From: Flavobacterium covae
GTDB taxonomy: Bacteria; Bacteroidota; Bacteroidia; Flavobacteriales; Flavobacteriaceae
Reading direction: 5' to 3'
NCBI GenBank assembly: GCA_019565575.1
Contig: CP067379.1
Location: 868,001-932,000, forward strand
Length of the DNA stretch: 64,000 bases
Positions 43,352-52,611 of the stretch are shown piece by piece (positions within the stretch are counted from its first letter, which is position 1; the number at the start of each line of letters is the position of its first letter). The notes under the pieces are model-generated. The model made no database searches and was not told the origin of the DNA. It worked only from the letters and a program-made list of their open reading frames with translations. A program made the translations under genes and the position numbers.

Positions 43352-44102
43352 TTAATATTCTAAAGTTCCTATATGACGCATTACACGGATGGTTTTATTT
43401 TTTTCTTTTTTCAACATAGTTAGAAGATCCAACGGCTTTGTATTTTCTTGGACTTGGTAATATGGCTGCTATTGAAGCAGCTTCGTATTTTGTGAGGCTT
43501 TTAGAGCTTTTGTGAAACCAGTATTGACATGCGGCTTCTGCTCCATAAATACCATTTCCCATTTCGATGCTGTTTAAGTAAACTTCCATAATGCGTTTTT
43601 TACCCCATACTAATTCAATCAAAACGGTATAATAAGCTTCTAATGCTTTACGTAAATAACTACGTCCTTGCCATAAGAAAACGTTTTTGGCTGTTTGTTG
43701 TGATATGGTGCTTCCTCCTTTTAATTTTTTTCCTTTTAGATTTCCTTTAAATGCTTTATTCATAGCAGAAAAATCAAATCCGTTATGTTGAAGAAAAAGA
43801 CCGTCTTCGCTAGATATAACGGCTTTTTGTAAATTAAGGGATAGATCATCAATGGGTACCCAATCATGTGAAAAGATAACTTCTTTACCAGCTACTTTAT
43901 TTTCTATTGCTCTTATTATCATTAAAGGAGTAAAAGGTACTGGTATGTATTTAAATAAAAATACAAAAGCTATAGAGATTACATTAAAATACAAAAAACA
44001 CTTCCATAAAAATAATTTAACCTTAGTCATAAAGGTAGACGATGGGGTTTTAGATTTCGTTTTTGTATTTGTTTTGTTATTTATATTTTTTTTTGTTGTC
44101 AT
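43352..44102 (-). CDS. mtgA: Monofunctional biosynthetic peptidoglycan transglycosylase (one frameshift at the end)
   Basis: A GT51 glycosyltransferase that polymerises lipid II. After a Lys/Thr-rich cytoplasmic tail there is one membrane helix (CFLYFNVISIAFVFLFKY). Then come the catalytic segment AVISSEDGLFLQHNGFDF (Glu), KLKGGSTISQQTAKNVFLW and KKRIMEVYLNSIEMGNGIYG. The frame breaks at the seven-T run 43398-43404 (one extra). Corrected, the tail reads EKRKNKTIRVMRHIGTLEY, ending at 43352. Its ATG directly abuts the stop of the FAD oxidoreductase, so the genes are cotranscribed. Confidence 0.92.
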
Positions 44103-45214
44103 TTATATTAAATCAGCTAATTCTTTTCCTATTAAACTTCCTATGGCAATACCCATGCCTCCCATTCGTACCCCACAAAAAACATTTGTTGAAAGCGATT
44201 TTACTATTGGTTTTTTATGAATGCCTATTCCCATAATACCGCTCCAACGATGAGCAATGGTTACTTTAGTTTGTGGCAAAATTACGGTTTTTAATAATTC
44301 TTCCAATTTGTTTTGTATTAAAGCTGTTTGATCCATTGAAATAGTGGTTTCGCCTATAAAATCTAAATTTCGTCCTCCTCCTAATAAAATACGATTGTCT
44401 ATATTTCTGAAATAATAATATCCTTTATCTAAATGAAAAGTACCCTTTATTTCTAAATTGGGTATAGGTTCAGTTATGAGTATTTGTGCCCGAGCAGGTT
44501 TTACTTCACCATTTGTCAGATTTTCAGCAAATCCGTTGGTTGCAAAGAGTAGTTTTTGCGTTTTAAAAGTATACCCCTCTAATTCTACTTCTACTTCATT
44601 CCCTAAGTCTACATAATTTTTAACCGTTTGATTATTTAAAATGAGAATATTACTTTCAAAACCTTTTGTTAGTAATGCTTGCATCATTTTACCTGTATCT
44701 ATTTGTGCCTCAAATGGATTAAAAAGGCTATATTTTTTTATGTTTTTAAAGTTAAAACGATCTATTTGTTTTTCAAAAGTATCTGTTTTAAACAGGGGAC
44801 GAAGAAGATCATTTATAAATGGCATTTTTGTAGACAGTCTTCATAACAGTCTTCATTTTCCGATAAAAATAGTTCATACCCCCCATAGTGTTTTAAATCA
44901 ATAGAAATATCTCCTAAATTTTTACGCAATAGTTGTAAGCCATTCCAACGTTTTTTTACAAGTTGAATAACTTCTTCTTCTGTATGTATTTTTAGATCAT
45001 CTAGAATCTCTGATAGAGAACCAAAACAAGCGAACCCAGCATTTTTAGTACTAGCTCCTTCTGGGAGTTTGCCTTTTTCTAAAACAAGTATTTTACTGTT
45101 AGGAAATCGTTCTCGCAGGCGTAAAGCTGTATGCAAACCTACAATTCCACTACCTACTATGGTAAAATCAACGGATGTAAACCAATTTTTTATTTCCCAG
45201 TAACTTAGACGCAT
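44103..45214 (-). CDS. FAD-dependent oxidoreductase, DAO family (one frameshift)
   Basis: An amine or amino acid oxidase-like flavoprotein. The dinucleotide fold is DFTIVGSGIVGLHTALRLRE with STKNAGFACFGS as the FAD-contact region. The C-terminal part has HRWSGIMGIGIHKKPIV and GVRMGGMGIAIGSLIG. The frame breaks at the five-T run 44825-44829, one short; the corrected join reads EDCLQKMPFINDLLRPLF. Corrected length is about 371 residues. It starts inside the last codons of the histidine kinase gene and abuts mtgA downstream. Substrate unknown. Confidence 0.85.
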
Positions 45215-46356
45215 TTTTTATAACTAATTTGAAAGATCGTTCCTTTATTAATTTCGGAATGTAAAACCTTTATTTTTCCTTTATGATATTCTTCTACTAT
45301 ACGTTTGGTTAAAGATAATCCAAGTCCCCAACCTCTTTTTTTAGTTGTAAAGCCAGGTTCAAATATTTTTTTGAAATGACTTCTTGGAATACCTTTACCT
45401 GTATCGGATATTTTAATTTTAATATGATTATCTTCATCTGCTATCATTATATCTATATCTCCTCTACCTCGCATAGCATCTATAGCATTTTTTACTAAAT
45501 TTTCTATTGTCCAGCTATGCAATGTAGGATTTATTTTAGCAAACAATTCTTGTTGAGTCGAAAAAAACTGAAATTTTACCTGTCCTTCAAATCGGGAAGC
45601 TAAATAATCGTATACTAATTTCGTTTCTTCCACAATATTTTTATTTTCTAAATTAGGTTCAGAGCCTATTTTAGAAAAACGTTCCGTTATGTTTTGAAGT
45701 CTAAAAAGATCTTTTTCAATTTCAGAAACGATAGTATCATCTACTTGCTCAGCTTTCATAATTTCGACCCATCCAATTAATGATGAAAGCGGTGTACCAA
45801 TTTGATGTGCTGTTTCTTTGGCCATACCCGCCCAGAGTTTACTTTGAGCTGAAATTTTATTAGTTCGATAATAATTATAAACTAAAGCACCAAATAAAAC
45901 AATAATCGTAATCAATGCCATAGGATAATATTTTAGTTGGCTTAATAATGCCGAGTCCATATAATACAAATAGCGACGTTTTCCTTTGTCGTATTCAATA
46001 TTAATTTTGTTATTAGCTTGTTTAAACTGGAAAATAACATGTTTTGTTTTCTTAGGGCTCTTAAATAAAGCTTCGTCTAGATTGGTAAAACTCAATATAC
46101 TATCTTTTTCATCTAATAGTATTGTAGGAATGGTTTCATTATTAGTTAATATTTGTAAAGGCAAATCTACTTCTGTTTCATCTGTTGCATTTTGTAATGT
46201 TTTTTGAGCCGTAGCCAAAAGTTCCATTTTATGACGCTCTTCTTTTCTAAAAATTTGCATCAAAGTATAAGTATTCCACAAAATAAGGCTAATAATTAGG
46301 AAAGAAAATCCTACTAACAGCCAACGAATAGAATTATTTTTATTAGTAAAAATCAT
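45205..46356 (-). CDS. Membrane sensor histidine kinase
   Basis: Intact, 383 residues. Membrane helices at about 12-34 and 145-163 enclose a periplasmic region of about 110 residues. The phospho-acceptor is H184 in AKETAHQIGTPLSSLIGW. The ATPase domain shows the N box NLVKNAIDAM, G1 ISDTGKGIPRSHFKKIFEPG and G2 GWGLGLSLTKRIVEEY. No response regulator gene is adjacent; instead it overlaps the FAD oxidoreductase gene by 10 bases and is cotranscribed with it and mtgA. The signal is unknown; the context suggests an envelope signal. Confidence 0.92.
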   Translation of the reverse strand: MIFTNKNNSIRWLLVGFSFLIISLILWNTYTLMQIFRKEERHKMELLATAQKTLQNATDETEVDLPLQILTNNETIPTILLDEKDSILSFTNLDEALFKSPKKTKHVIFQFKQANNKINIEYDKGKRRYLYYMDSALLSQLKYYPMALITIIVLFGALVYNYYRTNKISAQSKLWAGMAKETAHQIGTPLSSLIGWVEIMKAEQVDDTIVSEIEKDLFRLQNITERFSKIGSEPNLENKNIVEETKLVYDYLASRFEGQVKFQFFSTQQELFAKINPTLHSWTIENLVKNAIDAMRGRGDIDIMIADEDNHIKIKISDTGKGIPRSHFKKIFEPGFTTKKRGWGLGLSLTKRIVEEYHKGKIKVLHSEINKGTIFQISYKKCV

Positions 46357-46425
46357 TATTTATGCTTAAGAGTCTAAATATAATAAAAGTCTATTTTCTT
46401 TACTTTATTTTATAGCTTCTTTTCT

Positions 46426-46433
46426 TATTTTTG
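46426..46433 (+). promoter_or_regulatory. -7 promoter element of the flavin reductase gene
   Basis: TATTTTTG matches TAnnTTTG, 19 bases before the ATG at 46453. Confidence 0.5.
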
Positions 46434-46452
46434 TTTAAAAACCAATTTATAA

Positions 46453-47325
46453 ATGAAAAGTTTCATTCCTACTGAATTATCTACCCCACAAGTTCAGTCT
46501 TATTTACAAGGGGCTATTGCGCCAAGACCCATTGCATTTGCTAGTACGATAGATGCACAAGGTAGACCTAATTTATCTCCTTTTAGTTTTTTTAATGTTT
46601 TTAGTGCTAATCCTCCTATTTTAGTCTTTTCTCCAGCCAGAAGAGTAAGAGGTAATACAACTAAACATACCTTAGAAAACGCATTAGAAACTAAAGAAGT
46701 GGTTATAAATGTTGTAAATTATGATATTGTACAACAAATGTCGCTTTCCAGTACGGAGTATGCTGGAAGGAATAAATGAATTTGAAAAAGCGGGTCTCAC
46801 GGCATTATCTTCTGATCTTGTAAAACCATTTCGTGTTGCCGAATCACCCGTACAATTTGAGTGTAAAGTAAATGAAATAATTTCATTAGGCACAGAAGGA
46901 GGTGCTGGTAATTTAATAATTTGTGAAGTTCTAAAAATCCATGTAGATGAAACTATCTTAGATAAAAATGGGATGATTGATCAACATAAAATTGATTTGG
47001 TAGCTCGTTTAGGTGGGAATTGGTATTCGCGTTCTAACATGGGTTTATTTGAAGTACCAAAACCTTTGATCTCTTTAGGAATTGGAGTAGATGCAATTCC
47101 TAGCTTTATTAAAGAAGATCCTTTTTTACAGGAAATGATTTAGGTATGCTAGGAAATATAGAAGCTTTGCCAAAAGAAGAAGAAATCCTTATCTTTGTCC
47201 AAGAAAACAATTTAATTAAAGAAGCTTTACAGGCTAATAATCTTATAAAGATCAAAGAATTAGCTAAAGAGTATTTAAAAAAACAAGACATACTTTCGGC
47301 ATGGAAAGTGCTGTTAGCAAAATAA
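46453..47325 (+). CDS. Flavin reductase-like FMN-binding protein (two frameshifts)
   Basis: A flavin reductase domain (RutF/DIM6 split-barrel). FMN-site segments are GAIAPRPIAFASTID, NLSPFSFFNVFSANPPI and TLENALETKEVVINVV. The frame breaks at 46765-46766, where CTGAAG is read as CTGGAAG (corrected SSTEYAEGINEFEKAGL), and at the six-T run 47122-47127, one short (corrected DPFFTGNDLGMLGNIEALP). The second correction adds a helical C-terminal extension ending SAWKVLLAK, as in longer Bacteroidota homologues. Total about 291 residues. The redox partner is unknown. Confidence 0.85.
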
Positions 47326-47340
47326 TTAATACAAGTTATC

Positions 47341-47730
47341 ATGGAAGTTACAGGAAGAATTAAAATGATTAACCCTACACAAGAGGTTAGTGCATCTTTT
47401 AAAAAAAGAGAGTTAGTAGTTACAACAGAGGAGCAATATCCACAACATATCATGATTGAGTTTACTCAAGCAAAAGTAGATGATTTAAATAACTTCCAAG
47501 TGGGAGAACAGGTAAAAGTATCAATTAATTTACGTGGTCGCGAGTGGATTAATCCGCAAGGAGAAGCTAAATATTTTAATACCATTCAAGGATGGAGAAT
47601 TGAAAGAGTTCAACCTATGCAGGCAACACAACCTGCTATGACTCAACAAATGCCTCCAATGCCCGCAGCACAAGCTTTTGAACCAGCTCCTAGTTTCAAT
47701 GAAGAAGAACATGACGATCTTCCTTTCTAA
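47341..47730 (+). CDS. DUF3127 protein with SSB-like acidic C-terminal tip
   Basis: Intact, 129 residues. An OB-fold-like beta domain (MEVTGRIKMINPTQEVSAS, QHIMIEFTQAKVDDLNNF, GEQVKVSINLRGREW) is followed by a Gln/Pro/Ala-rich linker and the acidic tail EEEHDDLPF. The tail copies the C-terminal tip of bacterial single-strand DNA-binding proteins (consensus DDDIPF), which recruits repair and replication proteins. DUF3127 is otherwise uncharacterised. The gene starts 16 bases after the flavin reductase stop, so the two may be cotranscribed. Confidence 0.8.
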   Translation: MEVTGRIKMINPTQEVSASFKKRELVVTTEEQYPQHIMIEFTQAKVDDLNNFQVGEQVKVSINLRGREWINPQGEAKYFNTIQGWRIERVQPMQATQPAMTQQMPPMPAAQAFEPAPSFNEEEHDDLPF

Positions 47731-47755
47731 TTTAAAAAACAAAAAAATAAAGACA

Positions 47756-47794
47756 AAAAGTCATTCAGTATGTAAAATATTTGAATGACTTTTT
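47756..47794 (+). terminator. Rho-independent terminator after the DUF3127 gene
   Basis: AAAAAGTCATTCA and TGAATGACTTTTT pair around a loop of about 14 bases, giving a T-rich end. Confidence 0.8.
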
Positions 47795-47812
47795 AGTTTA
47801 ATAATATCTTTG
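47781..47812 (+). promoter_or_regulatory. Promoter of aat overlapping the preceding terminator
   Basis: TTG at 47781-47783, 21 bases, then TATCTTTG at 47805-47812. The -33 element lies in the terminator's right arm, so termination and initiation are tightly packed here. Confidence 0.5.
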
Positions 47813-47846
47813 CTCTTTTTTCCTTTTATTATTTTTCTAATAAATT

Positions 47847-48485
47847 ATGTACTTTATAACTAAAGAATTATATTTTCCACCAATAGAAGAAACATCAAAA
47901 GAAGGTGTACTAGCAGTAGGTGGCGATTTATCGCCTGAACGATTATTATTAGCCTATAAAAACGGTATTTTTCCTTGGTTTGATGATAATGATCCTATTT
48001 TATGGTGGTGTCCACCTCAGCGTATGGTTTTATTTCCTAATGAATTTAAACCCTCTAAAAGTATGCGAAATGTAATAAATAAAGGTATTTTTAAAATTAC
48101 TTTTAATACGTGTTTTCGTGATGTAATGATTAATTGTCAACAAATTTATCGTCCAGACCAATACGGAACCTGGATTACAGACGAAATGATAGATTCCTAC
48201 ACATATTTGCATGAAATAGGAAAGGCAATGTCCGTTGAGGTTTGGCTAGGAAAGGAATTAGTAGGTGGATTATATGGTGTAGATATGAATCCTATTTTTT
48301 GTGGTGAAAGTATGTTTTCTCATGTGAGTAATGCTTCTAAAGTGGCTTTTATTGCGTTAGTAGATTATCTAAAGGATAATAAATACAAACTATTAGATTG
48401 TCAAATATACAACGATCATTTAGCTTCTTTAGGATGTTATGAAATACCTAGAGAGGACTTTATAACACTTTTAAAAGAGAAATAA
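47847..48485 (+). CDS. aat: Leucyl/phenylalanyl-tRNA--protein transferase
   Basis: Intact, 212 residues. Adds Leu or Phe to N-terminal Lys/Arg of proteins for the N-degron pathway. Signatures: FPPIEETSKEGVLAVGGDLS, AYKNGIFPWFDDNDPILWWC, PDQYGTWITDEMIDSYTYLH, GLYGVDMNPIFCGESMFSHV and DCQIYNDHLASLGCYEIPR. Length and motif order are normal. Confidence 0.96.
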   Translation: MYFITKELYFPPIEETSKEGVLAVGGDLSPERLLLAYKNGIFPWFDDNDPILWWCPPQRMVLFPNEFKPSKSMRNVINKGIFKITFNTCFRDVMINCQQIYRPDQYGTWITDEMIDSYTYLHEIGKAMSVEVWLGKELVGGLYGVDMNPIFCGESMFSHVSNASKVAFIALVDYLKDNKYKLLDCQIYNDHLASLGCYEIPREDFITLLKEK

Positions 48486-48609
48486 AGGGAGTCTATAGAG
48501 ATAAATCTGGGGTTATAAAATTATATACAAATAAATATTCTACTAGAGGTCTTAAGTAATAAAAAAGGCTGTCCTCAATTAAAAGAAGAAATTCAAGAAT
48601 ATATTAACT

Positions 48610-48845
48610 ATTATACCATTTAAACTTTGAAATTTCCTCGTAATACTTTTTTTAACCTTGAGACTGTCCAAAAAATTCGCAATCTTGTCATCCTATGTTT
48701 GCACAGGGAAGTTTTTTGAATATTTTATAAATTTATTTCAACAGAAGAAAGAGAAAGATAAAAAGCTAAATTTTATCATTGGTCAAAAGACTCTTCGCAA
48801 TGCTAGTTCCTTTCTCTCTCTGCTTTTGAACTTGGACAGTTCATT
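48610..48845. repeat. MITE-like element, family TATACCATTT, copy 3 (partial)
   Basis: The left end matches the family well (TTATACCATTTAAACTTTG, then ACCTTGAGACTGTCCAAAAA and TTCGCAATCTTGTCAT). The interior then departs and the element ends in AACTTGGACAGTTC, a loose inverted copy of GACTGTCC. The expected right terminal repeat is missing. It lies directly against the cut 3' end of the AIPR-like remnant. Upstream, 48486-48609 holds nothing recognised. Confidence 0.65.
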
Positions 48846-48850
48846 TAGAG

Positions 48851-49637
48851 TTATTTGCATTTTTGATTCGCCTTAGGCTTAAATCCTAAAAAATCTCCAA
48901 TATTTTCTGAATATAATGTATCTAAACTACCATTATTATTTATTTCTTTTGATATTAATTCACATAATTCTATGTCTTGAATTCTAAAATTCAATGCTTT
49001 TACATTGTTAATTACATAAGAATATAAAGCTTGGTTATCCCCTTTTACAACACTAGAATTTGGTTATAAGTAAAATCTATATCTTTTCTTCTATTGTTTG
49101 AATCAATTATTCTAACAACTTTATCATAAAGAACTTCAGAGTCAATTATCTCAAAGTTATTTTCTTTATGATAAAAAGTTGTTCGTTTGAAGTTTGATTG
49201 TCGGACTTATTCCCATTATAAAGAAAATACAATTGATGCTTAATTATAAATCCTCGTTTTGTTAAATCCTTATATTCTTCAATTTTAGATGAAAGATCTT
49301 TAGAATTAGGTAATTCATTTCCTTTTAGGAAAAACTCCTCAAAATTATCTTTGAATTTATCTAACTTTCCTTGTTCCTGTTTTTTAGAGTTTTTACATTG
49401 AAAAACATACATTATACATTGAAGCCATTTCCTTCAAAATAAATTCCATCAATTCTACCATCTTGATTTAAGCTTTTATTATTATCAGGAGTTAAAATTA
49501 AAATTTCATTTATAGACTTCATCGAAAGATTTATCTAATACAACTGCAATAGAAAACACTTCAAACGCATCATCAATTGAAATTTCAAATTGTTTAGAAA
49601 TTTTTTCTAAATACCCTCTAATAAATAAATCTTTCAT
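48851..49637 (-). pseudogene. Remnant of an AIPR-like abortive-infection/restriction gene
   Basis: Joining several frames gives about 260 residues beginning MKDLFIRGYLEKISKQFEIS. They contain NQDGRIDGIYFEGNGF, then VYVFQCKNSKKQEQG, which looks like a PD-(D/E)XK-type D...QxK core, and later DTLYSENIGDFLGFKPKANQ, resembling the start of the AIPR (PF10592) domain. The rest of that domain is absent. Breaks include a perfect 7-bp tandem duplication (ATACATT twice, 49407-49420) that cannot be a homopolymer error, plus single-base shifts near 49508, 49185 and 49062. It lies 13 bases after leuS, same strand. The AIPR assignment is from memory and moderate. Confidence 0.5.
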
Positions 49638-49649
49638 CCTTCCTAATAT

Positions 49650-52481
49650 TTATCCAACCAAGTTAATAATCTTTCCTGGAACGATAATCACATTTTTAGG
49701 TGTATGTCCTTGTAATTGTGCTTGTGTACGTTCATCTTTCATGATGATTTCTTCTATTTGTTCTTTGCTTAAATCTAGTGGTAATTTAATTTTAAAACGC
49801 ATTTTCCCATTAAAAGAAACTGGATATTCTTTTTCGCTTTCTACTAAATATTTTTCTTCAAATTTAGGGAAAGCTACCGTTGCTATGGAACCTTGGTGTC
49901 CTAACGCATTCCATAATTCTTCAGCAATATGGGGTGCATAAGGCGAAATAATTACTGTCAATGGTTCTAAAATAGCGCTATGATGGCATTTTTGTTGCGA
50001 TAACTCATTCACACAAATCATAAATTGAGAAACCGAAGTATTAAATGAGAAATTCTCAATATCTTCAGTTACTTTTTTGATGGTTTTATGTAACGATTTG
50101 TACATATCTGCCGTTGGTTCCTCATTGGTAACAATACTTCCATTGTCATCAAAGTACAATCTCCATAATTTCTTTAAGAAACCATAAACTCCTGTGATAC
50201 CAGCTGTGTTCCAAGGTTTAGCTTGTTCTAACGGACCTAAGAACATTTCGTATAAACGTAGGGTGTCTGCTCCGTATTCGTTACAAATATCATCTGGGTT
50301 GACTACATTATACCAACGTTTTGACATTTTTTCTACTTCGCGACCTACAATATATTTTCCATTTTCAGTAATAAATTCAGCTTCTTTGAATTCAGGGATC
50401 CAATTTCTTAATTTTTCTAAATCTATTTCATCTGAAGCATTAACGATATTTACATCTACACGAATTTCTTCTGTTTGATATTCAGATTTTAAATTTTTAG
50501 AAACATACTGATTTGTTCCAGAAATTCTGTAAACAATTGCACTCATTCCTAAAATCATCCCTTGATTGATTAATTTTTTGAAGGGTTCTTCTGTAGGTGC
50601 AAAACCTCTATCTTTTAAGAATTTGTTCCAAAAACGAGAATATAATAAATGCCCAGTAGCGTGTTCGCTTCCACCTATGTATAAATCGACATTTTCCCAA
50701 TATTTTAAAACATCTGAACTTGCAAATTCATTTTCATTAGACGCATCCATATAACGCATCCAGTACCAAGACGAACCTGCCCAACCTGGCATAGTGTTTA
50801 ATTCTAATGGAAATATGGTTTCGTTGTTAATTAACTGATTACTAACTACTGTACACTGCACGCTATCCCAAGCCCAAACCGAAGCGTTTCCTAATGGTGG
50901 TTGACCATCTTCTGTTGGTAAATATTTTTCTACTTCCAGGCAAAATAATCGGCAAATGTTTCGCATCAATCATCTGAGGTAATCCATTTACATAATATAC
51001 TGGAAAGGGTTCACCCCAATAACGTTGGCGAGAGAAAACTGCATCACGTAAACGGTAATTTACTTTAGCTTTTCCTGCTCCTATTTTTTCTAATTCCTCA
51101 ATAACTTTCTTGGTTCCAGATTTGTAATCTAATCCGTTTAAGAAATCAGAATCTACTAATTCGAAACCAGATTTTTCTGCAAAGGGCCAGCCTCCCCCGA
51201 CCCCTCCAAAGGAGGGGAGGTAAGACTGAATATATTTTTAATTGGAATATTAAAATGTTTTGCGAATGCGTAATCTCTTTCATCTCCAATTGGTACTGCC
51301 ATTACTGCACCTGTTCCGTATCCTGCTAATACATAATCGCCAATCCAAACGGGAATAGGTTCTTTGGTAAACGGATGTTCCGCATACGCACCTGTAAATA
51401 CCCCCGAAATAGTTTTTACATCGGCCATACGCTCTCTTTCTGAACGTTTTGCCGTTGCTTCAATATAGGCATCTACCGCAGCTTTTTGTTCAGGAGTCGT
51501 AATTTGCGCAACCAATTCGTGTTCAGGAGCTAATGTCATAAATGTTACTCCAAAAATCGTATCAGGACGGGTAGTAAATACTGGAATGCTGAATTCTGAA
51601 TGCTGAATTCTGAATTCAACGTGCGCACCGACCGATTTTCCAATCCAGTTGCGTTGCGATTCTTTCAACGATTCGGTCCAATCGATAGTATCAAGACCTT
51701 GTAATAATCTTTCTGCATACGCCGAAATTCGCATCGACCATTGGGTCATTTTTTTACGAATTACAGGATGACCACCACGTTCTGAAACACCGTTTACAAT
51801 TTCGTCATTTGCCAAAACTGTTCCTAAAGCAGGACACCAGTTTACTTCGGTTTCGGCTAGATAGGTTAATCGATATTGTAGCAATATTTTTTGTTGCTCT
51901 TCAGAAGTATATGATTTCCAGTTATCAGCCGTAAACACAGCAATGTTATCATCACAAACCGCATTAACATTTGCATTTCCTTCTTTTTCAAAAACAGAAA
52001 CTAAAGTTGAAATATCTTCGGCTTTATCAGAATCATTATTATACCAGGAATTAAACAATTGAATAAAAATCCATTGGGTGTGTTTGTAATAATCAGGATT
52101 AGAAGTACGTACTTCACGATCCCAATCGAAAGAAAAACCTATTTTATCTAATTGTTCACGATAACGAGCAATGTTTTCGCGAGTTGTTTTTTCTGGATGT
52201 TGACCAGTTTGGATAGCATATTGTTCTGCTGGTAAACCAAAAGAATCATACCCTTGTGGATGTAATACATTATATCCTTGATGACGTTTATAACGTGCCA
52301 CAATATCAGAAGCGATATATCCCAGCGGGTGTCCTACGTGTAATCCCGCTCCTGAAGGATATGGGAACATATCTAATACGTAGTATTTTGGCTTATCCGA
52401 ATTATTTGATGCAGCAAAGGTTTTATGATCTGCCCAGTACTTTTGCCATTTGGCTTCGATGTCGTTGTGAAAATATTTCAT
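49650..52481 (-). CDS. leuS: Leucyl-tRNA synthetase (two frameshifts, one palindromic insert)
   Basis: Class I synthetase charging tRNA-Leu. HIGH-type motif [19 protein letters not shown] motif [15 protein letters not shown]; editing-domain segment [14 protein letters not shown]. The frame breaks at 50936-50937, where plus-strand CTTCAG is read with an extra C (corrected [20 protein letters not shown]), and near 51183-51190 beside an inserted palindrome (corrected reading resumes at [18 protein letters not shown]). The insert at 51185-51227 encodes [15 protein letters not shown] in a surface region after the editing domain. Overall about 944 residues. Confidence 0.95.
51185..51227. repeat. 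In-frame palindromic GC-rich element inside leuS
   Basis: About 43 bases, GC-rich against an AT-rich gene. CCCCTCC and GGAGGGG pair around AAA (51201-51217), with further CCTCCCCC/GGAGG pairing. On the coding strand it reads [15 protein letters not shown]. Short palindromes giving SPPLEG-type peptides are, as I recall, scattered in Bacteroidota genomes. It adds residues without a stop in the coding direction. Confidence 0.65.
51583..51620. repeat. Short tandem GAATTCTGAAT-type repeat inside leuS
   Basis: The words GAATGCTGAATTCT and GAATGCTGAATTCTGAATTC are repeated end to end. On the coding strand they give [11 protein letters not shown], just before the editing-domain segment [12 protein letters not shown]. 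The unit looks like slippage expansion kept in frame. Confidence 0.6.
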
Positions 52482-52611
52482 ATTATTTCTTATTTGGGTA
52501 TAATGCCAAATGATTTTTAGTTTTAAAATAAATAATTAAAAGTTTAATCAAGTTTTCCAATGAAACCTAGACCGTAGGTTTTTTCATTTAAAATAGGATA
52601 AGCAATATAGC

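Noticed and set aside
34674..48845. Insertion sequences at the repeat copies
   Set aside because: No transposase or fragment of one is readable in or near any copy; they are non-autonomous elements at most.
48658..48876. Plus-strand open frame of 72 codons next to aat
   Set aside because: It lies wholly across the partial MITE-like copy and the AIPR remnant's tail, with no similarity or ribosome-binding context.
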